DNA of 64,000 nucleotides from Pseudoxanthomonas sp. J35 (GTDB lineage: Bacteria > Pseudomonadota > Gammaproteobacteria > Xanthomonadales > Xanthomonadaceae): assembly GCF_000513995.1 (NCBI RefSeq), contig NZ_AZVB01000008.1, forward strand, positions 1-64,000, in the 5' to 3' direction. Each line of letters starts with the position of its first letter. Within the stretch, counting starts at the first letter, position 1. Below, one piece after another: positions 37,864 to 47,873 of the stretch. Under the pieces are notes generated by a model. That model did not search any database and was not told where the DNA came from. It was given only the letters and a program-made list of their open reading frames with translations. The position numbers were made by a program, and so were the translations under genes.

Positions 37864-38445
37864 TCAGCGCCGCCGTTCGTCGGCGATCTGGCGGCGGTGC
37901 ATGCGGAACAGGTGCCGCTCGAGCGCGTCCTCCAGTCCCGGTTTCAGCGGCGGGAAGCGCAGCCAGAGCCAGGCGCCCCCGGGCGTTGGAGCGACGGCCA
38001 GCACCGTGGCCGGGAGTTCCAGCCGGTCCGGCAGCCAGTCGGCCGGCTGCAGCCGCAGCACGCCGGCGGTCCCGGCCGCGGGCAGGGCGCCGTCGTCGGG
38101 CTGGCCGAGCTGCAGGCGCAGGCCCCGTGCCGACCAGCGCAACGGGCAGGCGGGCAGCGCCGGGGCGGACTGGCTCAGCAGCCTGCCGAGCAGCACCAGC
38201 GCCAGGTCGAGCTTGGCGTCCATGTGCTGCAGTTGCAGGTGCGCCTCGCCGCGTTCCTCGCCGCCGTCCTCGCTGCGCAGATCCTCGATCCGGGCCAGTC
38301 CGCGCAGCAGCGCCTCGGCCTCGGCCTGCCGGCCCGCATCGGCGCCGGCGCGGAAGTCCGCCGGCAGCACCAGCTCGCAACTGAGCGCTTCGGCGAACAG
38401 CTCGGCCTCGGCCGCGGGCGCCAACCGTTCCGCGCCGCCCATCAC
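37864..38445 (-). CDS. Atypical PilZ-domain protein
   Basis: A 193-residue protein with a long amphipathic helical segment in the middle (around MDAKLDLALVLLGRLLSQ) followed by a small beta-rich domain containing RWSARGLRLQL, an incomplete form of the PilZ DxSxxG motif. The RxxxR half-motif is absent. This layout fits the tetrameric, non-canonical PilZ proteins described in xanthomonads, which have lost c-di-GMP binding. It overlaps the FliT-like gene by ATGA, so it is made with the filament cap and chaperone genes. Confidence 0.68.
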   Translation of the reverse strand: MMGGAERLAPAAEAELFAEALSCELVLPADFRAGADAGRQAEAEALLRGLARIEDLRSEDGGEERGEAHLQLQHMDAKLDLALVLLGRLLSQSAPALPACPLRWSARGLRLQLGQPDDGALPAAGTAGVLRLQPADWLPDRLELPATVLAVAPTPGGAWLWLRFPPLKPGLEDALERHLFRMHRRQIADERRR

Positions 38446-38735
38446 GCTTCCCCCGCATGGGCGTAGGCGCGGGCGACGCGCCCGGAACGGCGTTGCTGGC
38501 GCATCGCCGCCAGCAGTTCCTGCTGGCGCTGGCGCATCTGCGCCAGCAATTCCCAGTGCAGCGCCTGCAGGCGTTCCAGCGCCGGGCGCTGGGCCTCCAC
38601 GTCCACGCCCCGGCAGTAGCTGCGCAGGTGCGCGTCGTGCGCCTGCAGCATCGACGGCAGCTCGGCCAGGCGCTCGCCGGCCAACGCCGCCTGGATGGCG
38701 GCGACCTCGGCCTGCAGGGACTCGGCGGTATGCAT
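38442..38735 (-). CDS. Small helical protein, FliT-like chaperone
   Basis: A 97-residue, largely helical protein (Leu, Gln, Arg, Ala rich) in the usual place of FliT, directly after fliS (2 bp gap). FliT binds the FliD cap protein and in enterobacteria the FlhDC regulator. Sequence likeness is weak, so the name rests on size and position. Confidence 0.6.
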   Translation of the reverse strand: MHTAESLQAEVAAIQAALAGERLAELPSMLQAHDAHLRSYCRGVDVEAQRPALERLQALHWELLAQMRQRQQELLAAMRQQRRSGRVARAYAHAGEA

Positions 38736-38737
38736 GC

Positions 38738-39151
38738 TCAGGAGGTCGCGCCGGCCGTGCGCTGCGACTGGGGAATGGCGTTCCAGGCCGATTCGATCTC
38801 GCCCAGCAGTTGCAGCACCTCGTCCAGCACCGCCGCGTCGTTGTGCAGGTTGGCCTCGGTCAGGCGCCGCACCAGGTAGTCGTACAGCGCCGACAGGTTG
38901 GCGGCGAGGTCGCCGCCGGCCTCGTGGTCCAGGGACCCGTTCAGGTGGCCGATGATGGCGCAGGCCTCGCCGATCGCCTTGCCCTTGCGGGCCGGATCGT
39001 TGCGCGCGATGCAGCCCTGCGCCAGGCGGATGCGCTGGGCCGCGCCCTCGAACAGCAGGGCGATCAGGCGGTGGGGATCGGCCTCGGCCACGCTGGCGGA
39101 GATGCCGGTCCGGCGGTACTGCTCGGCGTAGTGGCGGCTGGAACCGTGCAT
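38738..39151 (-). CDS. fliS: Flagellin export chaperone FliS
   Basis: A 137-residue helical bundle protein that binds flagellin before export. Family features include YRRTGISASVAEADPHRLIALLFEGA and LYDYLVRRLTEANLHND. A GGAGGA sequence lies 12 bases upstream. It follows fliD after a 137-bp gap in which no other gene or promoter is evident. Confidence 0.93.
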   Translation of the reverse strand: MHGSSRHYAEQYRRTGISASVAEADPHRLIALLFEGAAQRIRLAQGCIARNDPARKGKAIGEACAIIGHLNGSLDHEAGGDLAANLSALYDYLVRRLTEANLHNDAAVLDEVLQLLGEIESAWNAIPQSQRTAGATS

Positions 39152-39288
39152 GGGTGGGTCATTCCTCCAAGGGCGGGGCCCGGCGCTCGCGCGGCGCTGC
39201 GATGCGATGCGATGCCGCCGCGGATCCGATCGTGGCCGGAAGCAGCGCGACACGGAAATCATCGGCACGCCGGGCCGCGACTTGAGCG

Positions 39289-40608
39289 TCATCCGCCGTT
39301 CCTCGACGAGGCCAGCAGGCTGGAGAGCGAGCTGGTGCTGCTCTGCAATTGCGCGATCATCGTCTCCATGGCCGTGAACTGGGCCGTGTACATGTCCGAG
39401 AGCCGGCGCATGCGCAGGTCCAGGTCGTCGAGCTGCCCCTCCAGGTCCTCGATCTGCTTGTTCAGGCTGTCGGTGCGCTGCGCGAGGGTGCCGTCGGTCG
39501 AATCCAGATGGCTGTCCAGCAGCCGTTTCATGGCCGCGCCATAGCGGCCGTCCTTGCCGAACATGGCCGCGGCCGCACCGGGATCGGCGGCGAGCGTGTC
39601 GTCCAGGGCCGCGGGGTCGAAGCTCATCGTCCCGTCCCTGTCCAGGGCGATGCCCAGCGCCTTGAGCTGGGCCACGTTGGCGCTGACGTGGTCGCGCAGT
39701 TGCTGCTGCAGCGAGCGGACCAGCGAATCCCCGGTCAGCGCCGAGGCCGTCCGGGTGGTGCTGTCGTAGCTGCTGGCCGAGCGCAGCGCGCCGACCGCGG
39801 CGTTGTAGGCGCTGGCGAAGGCGGTCAGGCTGGTCTTGAGGGGCGCGCTGTCCGAGGCCACGGTCAGCGTGTGCGTGGTGCCCTCGGCGGCCTTGGTCAG
39901 GTTGAGCACCACCCCCGGTACGATGTCGCCGATGCTGTTGCTGCCCGCGGACCGCTCGAAGCCGTCCACCCGCACCAGTGCGTCCTGCGCGGCGACCTGC
40001 TCGCTCATTCCCGCGACCAGCGCCTGCGGTCCGTCGCCGCTGGCCGAAAGCGACAGGGCGTTGCCCGCGCCGGTGCCCGCCGCGGTCAGGACCAGGTGCC
40101 TGCCCTGGTCGGAAACGACCACGCTGGCGACCACGCCCTTGCCGCCGGCCGCCCGGTTGATGGCGGCGGCCACCTCGTCCAGCGTGGCGTCGGCCTCGAT
40201 CTGCACCGACACGCTCGCATCCTGGCCATGGCCGATGGTCAGCGTGCCGGCGCCCACCACGGCCTCGTCCGCGAACGCGCCCGAGGCCAGTTTCTGCGCG
40301 GTGGCCAGCCGCACTACCTCCACGGTGTAGCTGCCGGCCACGGCCTTGGACGTGGCGGTGGCGGCAAACCCCGCCTCGGCGGCCGTAGTCGCCTTGTAGG
40401 CCGGTGTGCCGGCCTTGTCGGCGACGCTCTTCAGCGCGGTCTGCAACGCGGTCATGGCGCTCTTGATCTGGCCCACTGCCGAGAGCTTGGCGGTCGCGGC
40501 GGCGCCGGCGCCGGTGATGCGCTTTTCCGTCGGCGCGCGCGCCGAGGCGACCAGTTGGGAAACCAGGGACGGGATGTCCAGGCCGGAGCCGATGGGGGAG
40601 GTGGCCAT
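39289..40608 (-). CDS. fliD: Flagellar filament cap protein FliD
   Basis: A 439-residue cap protein that guides flagellin folding at the filament tip. The N-terminal D0 region (SGLDIPSLVSQLVASARAP) and the C-terminal coiled coil (LNKQIEDLEGQLDDLDLRMR) are typical. It has its own sigma-54 promoter and heads fliD-fliS-(FliT-like)-PilZ. Confidence 0.95.
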   Translation of the reverse strand: MATSPIGSGLDIPSLVSQLVASARAPTEKRITGAGAAATAKLSAVGQIKSAMTALQTALKSVADKAGTPAYKATTAAEAGFAATATSKAVAGSYTVEVVRLATAQKLASGAFADEAVVGAGTLTIGHGQDASVSVQIEADATLDEVAAAINRAAGGKGVVASVVVSDQGRHLVLTAAGTGAGNALSLSASGDGPQALVAGMSEQVAAQDALVRVDGFERSAGSNSIGDIVPGVVLNLTKAAEGTTHTLTVASDSAPLKTSLTAFASAYNAAVGALRSASSYDSTTRTASALTGDSLVRSLQQQLRDHVSANVAQLKALGIALDRDGTMSFDPAALDDTLAADPGAAAAMFGKDGRYGAAMKRLLDSHLDSTDGTLAQRTDSLNKQIEDLEGQLDDLDLRMRRLSDMYTAQFTAMETMIAQLQSSTSSLSSLLASSRNGG

Positions 40609-40689
40609 GCGCGTTCTCCACGGGCCGGAGGTGACCAGGCGATCTATCGGCCGCCGTCCGCCCGGCTTGAACGACGCCGGCTGCGACCA

Positions 40690-40705
40690 TGCAACTTGCG
40701 TGCCG
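40690..40705 (-). promoter_or_regulatory. Sigma-54 promoter for fliD operon
   Basis: Minus-strand CGGCACGCAAGTTGCA, both elements strong. The leader to fliD would be about 70 bases, longer than at the other sigma-54 sites. Confidence 0.87.
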
Positions 40706-41006
40706 CTGCGTGCGGCCCACGCCGCGCTCGTCCCGAATCCTGCCGGCAGCCCCCATCGTTCGTCCGCAGGGTGATCGGTCCGCACGACGGGTCGGGGTGG
40801 AAGCGCGCGCCGGCACCGGAGGGGGTCGCCGTCCCCGCGGACAGGGTTCACCCCTCCCAACAGCATCCTGCTTTCGGTCGGAGCGCAGCGCCTGCCTGTG
40901 CCGCTTGCGCCCTATCTCCCCGGGGACCGGCGGCCTCGTGCGGCGACGGCATCGCGGCTGCGAGGCCCCGGGGAGCGTCGCCATGCGGAAGGAAAGGAAC
41001 CAAAAA
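40706..41006. other. Non-coding gap between fliD promoter and fliC terminator
   Basis: About 300 bases without a convincing gene on either strand. Near 40916-40975 there is a possible long hairpin: CTCCCCGGGG and CCTCG pair with CGAGG and CCCCGGGGAG across a 22-base loop, with an 8-base bulge on one side. It lies downstream of fliC and could extend or follow its 3' end. Confidence 0.4.
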
Positions 41007-41030
41007 GAAGCCCCTCGCGAGAGGGGCTTC
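41007..41030 (-). terminator. Rho-independent terminator of fliC
   Basis: A perfect 10-bp stem, GAAGCCCCTC and its complement, closes a GCGA loop. On the minus strand it is followed by TTTTTG. It lies 23 bases after the fliC stop codon. Confidence 0.92.
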
Positions 41031-41052
41031 CGTTCGGCCGGGTCGGCTGCGG

Positions 41053-42270
41053 TTACTGCAGCAGGCTCAGCACGTTCTGCGGGATCGACTTGGCCTGGGC
41101 CAGCATCGCGGTACCGGCCTGCTGCAGGATCTGCGTGCGGGTCAGCTCGGCGGTCTCCTTGGCGTAGTCGGTGTCGCGGATGCGGCTGCGCGAGGCCGAC
41201 AGGTTCTCGGAGGTGGTGGCCAGGTTGGCGATGGTCGAGGTGAAGCGGTTCTGCACCGCACCCATGTCGGCGCGGGCCGAGTTGACGCTGGTCAGGGCCT
41301 TGTCGACCACTTCCAGAGCCTTCTGCGCACCGACGAAGGTGGAGATGTCCAGGGTGCCGATCTTGGACTGGCTGCTGACGGCGGTGGCGTCCTGGGCCGT
41401 GAAGCCGGCGGCGCTGGTGCTCACGCCGGTATCGGCGGTCGCCGTGCCGGCGGTAAAGCCGGAGGTGTACTGGTCGGCCTTGATCGCCTGCAGGGTGATC
41501 GCGCCGGTGCTGTCGTCGACCTTGGCATACACGCCGGTCTGGTCCATCTTGTCGTTGATGGCCGAGGCGATCTTCTTGTTGATGTCGACGGCGGTGTCAC
41601 CGCTTTCGTACTTGACGTCGTCGATGTTGATGGTCTGGGCCGTGGCGCCGGTAGCGGTGCTGGTGACGCCGACGGTGATGCCCGAGATCTTGCCGGCGCC
41701 GGTGGCCGGGCCGGAAGCCACCGCACCCACCGCGGCGTCCGTGGCGAAGTTCATGGTGCCCAGCTTGTCGGTGTTGGCGTCGACGATGCTGTTGATGCCG
41801 ATGGTCTGGCCGGCGTTGGCGCCGACCTGGAACAGGGCGCCGCTGAAGCTGCCGTCCAGCAGCTTGGTGCCGTTGAAGTTGGTCTGGTTGGCGACGCGGT
41901 CGATTTCCTTCAGCAGCTGGGTGACTTCGGCGTTCAGCGCCTCGCGGTCGCTGGGGGAATTGGTGGCGTTGGCCGACTGCACCGCCAGTTCGCGGATGCG
42001 CTGCAGGTTGTTGCCGATCTCGACCATCGCGCCCTCGGCGGTCTGCGCCAGCGAGATGCCGTCGTTGGCGTTGCGGGCGGCCACGTCCAGGCCGCGGATC
42101 TGGGTGGTGAAGCGCTGGCTGATCGCCAGGCCGGCGGCGTCGTCCTTGGCGCTGTTGATGCGCAGGCCGGAGGACAGGCGCTGGATCGTGGTCGCCAGGC
42201 TGGCGCTGTTGGTGGTCAGGTTGCGCTGAGCGTTCAGCGACATGACGTTGGTATTGATGACCTGTGCCAT
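41053..42270 (-). CDS. fliC: Flagellin FliC
   Basis: A 405-residue filament protein with conserved D0/D1 ends ([19 protein letters not shown]-terminal [10 protein letters not shown]) and a central variable region rich in Ala, Thr and Gly. The region recognised by plant FLS2 (residues 30-51) reads [20 protein letters not shown] with Asp at 43, the eliciting type. [13 protein letters not shown] matches the TLR5-contact region. A GAGGAG ribosome site, a sigma-28 promoter about 100 bases upstream and a strong terminator frame it as a single-gene unit. Confidence 0.97.
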   Translation of the reverse strand: MAQVINTNVMSLNAQRNLTTNSASLATTIQRLSSGLRINSAKDDAAGLAISQRFTTQIRGLDVAARNANDGISLAQTAEGAMVEIGNNLQRIRELAVQSANATNSPSDREALNAEVTQLLKEIDRVANQTNFNGTKLLDGSFSGALFQVGANAGQTIGINSIVDANTDKLGTMNFATDAAVGAVASGPATGAGKISGITVGVTSTATGATAQTINIDDVKYESGDTAVDINKKIASAINDKMDQTGVYAKVDDSTGAITLQAIKADQYTSGFTAGTATADTGVSTSAAGFTAQDATAVSSQSKIGTLDISTFVGAQKALEVVDKALTSVNSARADMGAVQNRFTSTIANLATTSENLSASRSRIRDTDYAKETAELTRTQILQQAGTAMLAQAKSIPQNVLSLLQ

Positions 42271-42371
42271 TCGATATCTCCTCGGATGCGATTCTTCCGG
42301 CGGGCGCGATCGGCGTCGCCAGGACCTTCGCAGGGGGGCCATCACATAGGCCGTTGCCGCTGCTGTGAGGA

Positions 42372-42398
42372 TTAACGGCACTGCGGTTGCGACCTTTA
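42372..42398 (-). promoter_or_regulatory. Sigma-28 (FliA) promoter for fliC
   Basis: Minus-strand TAAAGGTC, an 11-bp spacer, then GCCGTTAA. It predicts an untranslated leader of about 95 bases, the longest among the sigma-28 units here, which leaves room for post-transcriptional control. Confidence 0.85.
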
Positions 42399-42530
42399 GC
42401 GGTCGCTGGCGCGTTTTTTCCGGCGTTGCGCGCCGCAACGAAAGCCAGGAGTGCGGCGTCGGCGAGACGGCGGGAAACTTGAGGCCCGCGCGCAGGATCC
42501 GACGGACCCGAGGCCGGGTCGTGCGGGGCG

Positions 42531-43736
42531 TCAGCGCAGGCGGTCGAACAACGACATCCCCTGCATCCGCACGAACAGGTTCTGCGCGGCCTGCAGCGCG
42601 GCCTGCTCGAGCTGGAACTGGCCGATCGCGGCGGCATAGTCCAGGTCGCGGAGCGAGGAGAGCGTGGTCTTGAAGGTGACTTCGTTGGATGCGCGCAGTT
42701 CGGCCGCGTCGTCGATGGCCGCCAATTGCGCGCCGCCGGCCGCGCGCGCATCGATCATCCGCTCCGCGGCCTGGCGCACGTCGCGCATGCCGGCCTGGAG
42801 CGCGTTCTGCATCGCCGCACGCTGCGCAGGCGTGGCCGGATCGGCGTTCAGGGCCTGGACCAGGTCGGCGATGGTGGCGAACACGTCCTTGCTGGCGGAA
42901 GGGCCGATGCCGAAGCTGTCGCCGGCGGCGGGCTGGCCGGCGACGGTCAGGCGCAGGCCGGCGAAGGCGATTTCCGCGCCGTCGGCATATGCGCCGGTGG
43001 CCACTTCGTTGCCGTCCTCGTCCACCACCCGGTACGCGTCCGGAGCGGTGAACTCCACGGTGTAGCGGCGGCCGTCCCACGCCTCCGTGCCGGGCGCGCG
43101 GCCGTAGTCCATCAGCAGGCCGGTGCCGGTGTTGCCGGGCGAGGCCTGCGCGTCCACGGTGCCGTCGCCGGTGCGGATGCGCATGAAGATCTCGCTGCCG
43201 GGCAGGGCGTCGTCGACGAAGGCGCCGGGCGCCACTTCCACGCGGCGTTGCGTCTGGTCGCCGTTGTAGACCACCCGGCCGGCGACCTGCGAGAACGGGG
43301 CGGTGTCGTCGGCGGCGCCGGCGAACAGGTAGCGTCCGGCGCCGTCGGTGCTGTTGGCCAGGCTCAGCAGGCTGTCGTGGATGGCCGCCAGTTCGGCGGC
43401 GATGGCCTTGCGATCGGCATTGCTGAGTGCGGCGCTGTTGGCCTGGATCGCCAGGTCGTTGACCTGCGCCATCAATTCCCCGGCCTGCTGCAGCGCGTTT
43501 TCCTGCAGGCCCAGGCGATTCTGCACGGTATTGGCGTTCTTGCCGAATTGCTCCAGCGCCGCCAGCGCGCGGTCCAGTCCCACGGCCGCGCCGGCGGCGA
43601 CCGGGTCGTCCTTGGCGGTGACCAGTTTCTGCCCGGTGGCCAGTTGCTGCTGGAGGTGCGACAGCCGCGCCTGCTTGCCCAGCATCAGGCTCACCGACTG
43701 CTGGTAGATCGCCGCGGTGGAGATGCGCCCGTTCAT
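42531..43736 (-). CDS. flgL: Hook-filament junction protein FlgL
   Basis: A 401-residue flagellin-like junction protein with the N-terminal helix region ([20 protein letters not shown]) and C-terminal helices ([20 protein letters not shown]). It overlaps flgK by ATGA and ends the flgGHIJKL run. Confidence 0.95.
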   Translation of the reverse strand: MNGRISTAAIYQQSVSLMLGKQARLSHLQQQLATGQKLVTAKDDPVAAGAAVGLDRALAALEQFGKNANTVQNRLGLQENALQQAGELMAQVNDLAIQANSAALSNADRKAIAAELAAIHDSLLSLANSTDGAGRYLFAGAADDTAPFSQVAGRVVYNGDQTQRRVEVAPGAFVDDALPGSEIFMRIRTGDGTVDAQASPGNTGTGLLMDYGRAPGTEAWDGRRYTVEFTAPDAYRVVDEDGNEVATGAYADGAEIAFAGLRLTVAGQPAAGDSFGIGPSASKDVFATIADLVQALNADPATPAQRAAMQNALQAGMRDVRQAAERMIDARAAGGAQLAAIDDAAELRASNEVTFKTTLSSLRDLDYAAAIGQFQLEQAALQAAQNLFVRMQGMSLFDRLR

Positions 43737-45613
43737 CGCCGCACCGCGCCGAGGATGGACTGGAACATGGCGTCGGCGGTGGCGATGATCTGCGCCGCCG
43801 CCTGGTAGGCCTGCTGCAACCGGAGCATGTTGGCCGCCTCCTCGTCGAGGTTGACGCCGGACACCGCCTCGCGCGCGGCCACGGCGTCGTCGTGGATGAC
43901 CTGCTGCGCATCGGCCGAGTATTGCGTCTGCCGCGCGGCCGAGCCGACCGCGGCGACCAGTCCGCCGAGTGCGTCGTTCAGGCTGGAGGTGCCGCCGCCG
44001 AGCACGGGCGCGCCGTCCAGGCCGGCCAGGCGGGCGGCGTTGCCGTTGTCGCCCGAGCGCGGCGGAGTGGCGGCGACTACGAAGCGGTCGCCGGCGGCCG
44101 GCGCGCCGTCCAGCACCAGGCTCCAGCCGTTGGCCGACAGGGTCTGCCCGGGGGTGTACGGGTAGGGCCCCTGGCCGTCGATGGTGTACTGGCCGGCATC
44201 GATGAACTCGATCGCCACCTCGTCCAGCAGCGCCGGGTGCGTCGCGTCGTCCACGCGCAGGCCCGACAGGCGACCGCTGCCGAGGTTGCCCAGTTGCGCG
44301 CTGGCCGAGACCGGGGTGGCCGCGGCGATGCGGGAGGGATCGGTGATGGCCAGGCCCAGCCCGGATGCGGCGCCGGCGGTGGGCTGCAGCAGGAAGCGGT
44401 CGCCTTCGGCGGGGGGCGGGGCGGTGGACACCACCAGCGCCAGGCCGTCCACCCGCAGCGGGTCGCCCGCGGTGCCGCTGCCGGACAGCGCCACCGGCGC
44501 TCCCGTGTCCACCCGGTGCGCGGTCCAGCCGGCGCCGTCGAAGCGCAGCACCAGGTCCTGGCCGGTCAGCCGCGAGACATCGTCGACCCGTGCGGCGACA
44601 CTGGCGCCGCTGCCATTGCCGGCGCGCGCGGCGACCCGCGGCGCGGGTACGGCGAAGAAGTCCCCGCCCAGGTTGCCGTAGAGGTCCATGCCCGCGCGGT
44701 GGCCGGCGTTGAAGGTCAGGGCCGTGGCCACGGCGATGCGCCCCAGCTCGGCCGCCGCCGGGTCCAGCACGCTGCTGCGGAACTCGATCAGCCCGCCCAT
44801 GCGGCCGCCGAGGCTGCGCTGGTCCAGGGGCACGGTGGTGCCCTGGCTGGTGAGCGCCAGTTGCAGCCGCTCCGGCCGGTAGGGGTCGGCGACCGTGGAA
44901 AGCGTGGAGGCGCGGCTGCCGATCACCAGCGCCTGGCCGCCGGCGGTGAACACGTTGATCGTGCCGCCGTCCTGGACGACCGCGGTGCCGCCGGTGTAGG
45001 CGGCCAGTTCCCGCACCAGCTGGTCGCGCCGGTCCAGCAGGTCGGGCGCGGCGCTGGCGGCGTCGCCGATGCGGGCATTGAGGCGCGCGATCTCGGCCGC
45101 CAGCCGGTTGATCTCCTGTGCGCCGGCGACCAGGCCCTGGCCGACTTCCGCATCCAGGGCGCGCAGTTGCGCGTCCAGCTGGCCGAAGCGGCCGGCCAGC
45201 GCCTTGCCCTGCGCCAGGAGTTGCTCGCGCCCGGCGGCGGCCGAGGCATCGGAGGAGAGCGCGGACACCGCGTCGAAGAAGCTGGACCAGGCGCCGGAGA
45301 GGCCGGTGGCGGGATCGGAGAACAGCTTGTCCACGCGCCCGGACAGGCCGGCCAGCTGCTGCAGCCGCGCCAGTTCGCCGCCGCTGTCCAGCAGCCGCGA
45401 GTTGGCCAATTCGTCGCCCAGGCGGCGGATGTCGGCGATGGTGGCGCCGTTGCCGACGTAGCCGTACCCCTGGAAGGTGGGGTTGCGGGTGGCGAACTCG
45501 GCGCGCTGCCGGCTGTAGCCTTCGGTGTTGAGGTTGGCGACGTTGTGGCTGACGGTGGCCAGGGCGCGTTGGAACGCGATCAGGGCGCCGGTGCCGGTGG
45601 ACAGGACGGACAT
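43733..45613 (-). CDS. flgK: Hook-filament junction protein FlgK
   Basis: A 626-residue junction protein. The N-terminal rod/hook motif [20 protein letters not shown] and the C-terminal [20 protein letters not shown] are typical. It begins 5 bp after flgJ and overlaps flgL. Confidence 0.95.
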   Translation of the reverse strand: MSVLSTGTGALIAFQRALATVSHNVANLNTEGYSRQRAEFATRNPTFQGYGYVGNGATIADIRRLGDELANSRLLDSGGELARLQQLAGLSGRVDKLFSDPATGLSGAWSSFFDAVSALSSDASAAAGREQLLAQGKALAGRFGQLDAQLRALDAEVGQGLVAGAQEINRLAAEIARLNARIGDAASAAPDLLDRRDQLVRELAAYTGGTAVVQDGGTINVFTAGGQALVIGSRASTLSTVADPYRPERLQLALTSQGTTVPLDQRSLGGRMGGLIEFRSSVLDPAAAELGRIAVATALTFNAGHRAGMDLYGNLGGDFFAVPAPRVAARAGNGSGASVAARVDDVSRLTGQDLVLRFDGAGWTAHRVDTGAPVALSGSGTAGDPLRVDGLALVVSTAPPPAEGDRFLLQPTAGAASGLGLAITDPSRIAAATPVSASAQLGNLGSGRLSGLRVDDATHPALLDEVAIEFIDAGQYTIDGQGPYPYTPGQTLSANGWSLVLDGAPAAGDRFVVAATPPRSGDNGNAARLAGLDGAPVLGGGTSSLNDALGGLVAAVGSAARQTQYSADAQQVIHDDAVAAREAVSGVNLDEEAANMLRLQQAYQAAAQIIATADAMFQSILGAVRR

Positions 45614-45618
45614 CGGGA

Positions 45619-46743
45619 TTATCTCCGGGTGGCGGCGCCCAGGGCGCTGGCGACGGCCTGGCCGGCGCCCGCCGGCGCCGCGGCCCGCATGTGTGCGGCG
45701 ACCCCGGCGATCGCCTCCGCCGCGCGGCCGATGGTCGGCCCGTTGGCGATGGCGGCGATCTTGGCCGCATAGGAGGGATCGGTGGCGTAGCCGGCCTGTT
45801 GCAGGGCGCGGGCGAAGCGGCCGACGTCGCCGCCGGACTGCAGCGCCTGGCGGTAGCGCGGGTTCTCCTTCAGCAGCCGCACGTAGTCGGCGAAGCTCTC
45901 GGCCGGCGATGCATAGGCGCGGAATTGCGCGGTCTCGCGCCGGCGCACGCCGTCCACATATTCGTGGGTGCTCGCGGTGGCGCGCTCGCCGCGCCAGCCG
46001 GCGGCCTTGATCCCGAACAGGTTGTGCGCGCTACCGCCGTCCGCGCGCTGGATCTGCCTGCGGCCCCAGCCGGTTTCCAGCGCGGCCTGGGCCACGAGCG
46101 CGCGCGCGTCCACGCCTAGCTCGCGGGCCGCGGCCTGGGCGTGGTGCCAGATGCCGGCCACGAAGCGTTCCGGGCTGCGCGGGGCGAAGCCGGCGGCGGC
46201 CTGTTCCGCCGCGGCGGCGGCCGCCGGATCAGGTTCGCGCGCGGAGGCCAGCGCAGCGCGCGGCGCGGCCATCAGCCGCTGCACCAGCGCGTCCAGCGGC
46301 GAGGCGCCATCGGACGCACCCTCGGCCTCACGGCCGGCGATCAGGTCCAGGGCGCGGTCCACGGCGGTGGCCACCGGCGCTGCGGTGGCCGCGTCGGTGC
46401 GCGCGTAGGCCGCCGCCGCGCGCGTCGGGCCGATGCGGGCGTCCGGCGCCGGGGGCGCCTGCGTCTCGGCCGCGCCGCTCTGCCGGGCCAGCTGGCGCGC
46501 GATCATCGGCGCCAGCCCCAGGCCCTTGCCCTCGGTCAGGGCCTGGGCCAGCCGCTGGTCGTAGAGGTCGCGGAAGGTCCGGTTCTCGCCCGGGAACAGG
46601 GCGTCGCCGAAGCTGGCGTCGCGCATGCTCTTGACCAGCATCTGCGCGAACTGGCCCTCGAGCTGGCGCGCGACCTGGTCGATGCGCGCGGCATCGGCCC
46701 GCGGCGCGGGCGCCAGCTCCATCGGCGACCCGGCGATGCGCAT
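45619..46743 (-). CDS. flgJ: Rod-cap muramidase FlgJ
   Basis: A 374-residue two-domain protein. The N-terminal rod-binding part (VARQLEGQFAQMLVKSMRDA) is followed by a C-terminal glucosaminidase-type domain with the catalytic glutamate in QAALETGWG. It lets the growing rod pass the peptidoglycan layer. The start overlaps the flgI stop by one base. Confidence 0.95.
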   Translation of the reverse strand: MRIAGSPMELAPAPRADAARIDQVARQLEGQFAQMLVKSMRDASFGDALFPGENRTFRDLYDQRLAQALTEGKGLGLAPMIARQLARQSGAAETQAPPAPDARIGPTRAAAAYARTDAATAAPVATAVDRALDLIAGREAEGASDGASPLDALVQRLMAAPRAALASAREPDPAAAAAAEQAAAGFAPRSPERFVAGIWHHAQAAARELGVDARALVAQAALETGWGRRQIQRADGGSAHNLFGIKAAGWRGERATASTHEYVDGVRRRETAQFRAYASPAESFADYVRLLKENPRYRQALQSGGDVGRFARALQQAGYATDPSYAAKIAAIANGPTIGRAAEAIAGVAAHMRAAAPAGAGQAVASALGAATRR

Positions 46744-47864
46744 CAGATCACCTCCAGCTCCACGCGCAGCGCACCGGCCTGGCGCAGCGCCTCGAGGATG
46801 GCGATCAGGTCGCCCGGCGCCGCCCCGACCTCGTTCACCGCGCGCACGATCTCGTCCAGGGTGGTGCCGCCTTCGAACTTGAACATGCGGCTGCCTTCCT
46901 GCGAGGTGCCGACGGTGGAGGAGGGCGCGACGACGGTGCTGCCGCCGGTGAAGGCGCCCGGCTGGCTGACCTGCAGGTCCTCGCCGATGGTGACGGTCAG
47001 CGCGCCGTGCGAGACCGCGGCCGGCATCACCCGCACCTGCGAGCCGATCACCACCGTACCGGTGCGCGAGTTGACGATCACCTTGGCCGGCGCACTGCCC
47101 GGGGTGAGTTCCAGGTTTTCGACCCGGGCCAGGAAGCCGATCCGCGCGCCCGGGTCGGTGGGTGCCGCGAGCGCGACGGTGACCCCGTCCACCGCCCGCG
47201 CCACTCCCGGGCCGAAGGCCTGCTCCAGCGCCTGCACCATGCGCGCGACGGTGGTGAAGTCGTTGCGGTGCAGGTTCAGTTTGATCTCGCCGCCGGCGCC
47301 GAACACGTCCGGCAGCGCGCGCTCGACCGTGGCGCCGTTGGGGATGCGGCCGACGCTGGGCACGTTCACCGACACCCGCGAGCCGTCCCGTCCCTGGGCG
47401 CCGAAGCCGCCGACCACCAGGTTGCCCTGGGCGATGGCGTAGACCTGGCCGTCGGCGCCGCGCAGCGGTGCCATCAGCAACGAGCCGCCGCGCAGGGAGA
47501 CCGCGTTGCCGATCGAGGACACGGTCACGTCGATGGTCTGGCCGGGCTTGGCGAAGGGCGGCAGTTCGGCGTGGATCGCCACCGCGGCCACGTTCTTCAG
47601 CTGCGGGTTGACGTTGGGCGGGATGGTCACGCCCAGTTCGCCGAGCATGTTCCTCAGGCTCTGCACGGTGAACGGCGCCTGGCTGGTGCGGTCGCCGCTG
47701 TTGTCCAGGCCCACCACCAGGCCGTAGCCGACCAGGGCGTTGCCGCGCACGCCGCCGACGCTGGCCAGGTCCTTGATGCGCTCGGCCTGGGCCGGGAGCG
47801 CGACCAGCAGCAGGAGGACCGACAGCCACCTGGGGCGAGTGCGGGACGAAGGCTCGGGTTGCAT
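46743..47864 (-). CDS. flgI: Flagellar P-ring protein FlgI
   Basis: A 373-residue periplasmic ring protein with a signal peptide ending at about residue 27 ([12 protein letters not shown]). The sequence [20 protein letters not shown] just after it is the family hallmark. It follows flgH by 9 bp. Confidence 0.96.
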   Translation of the reverse strand: MQPEPSSRTRPRWLSVLLLLVALPAQAERIKDLASVGGVRGNALVGYGLVVGLDNSGDRTSQAPFTVQSLRNMLGELGVTIPPNVNPQLKNVAAVAIHAELPPFAKPGQTIDVTVSSIGNAVSLRGGSLLMAPLRGADGQVYAIAQGNLVVGGFGAQGRDGSRVSVNVPSVGRIPNGATVERALPDVFGAGGEIKLNLHRNDFTTVARMVQALEQAFGPGVARAVDGVTVALAAPTDPGARIGFLARVENLELTPGSAPAKVIVNSRTGTVVIGSQVRVMPAAVSHGALTVTIGEDLQVSQPGAFTGGSTVVAPSSTVGTSQEGSRMFKFEGGTTLDEIVRAVNEVGAAPGDLIAILEALRQAGALRVELEVI

Positions 47865-47873
47865 GGGGGCTCC

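Noticed and set aside
42424-42440. Hairpin between flgL and fliC as a terminator
   Set aside because: CGTTGC-GCGCC-GCAACG forms a 6-bp stem but no T-run follows on the minus strand.
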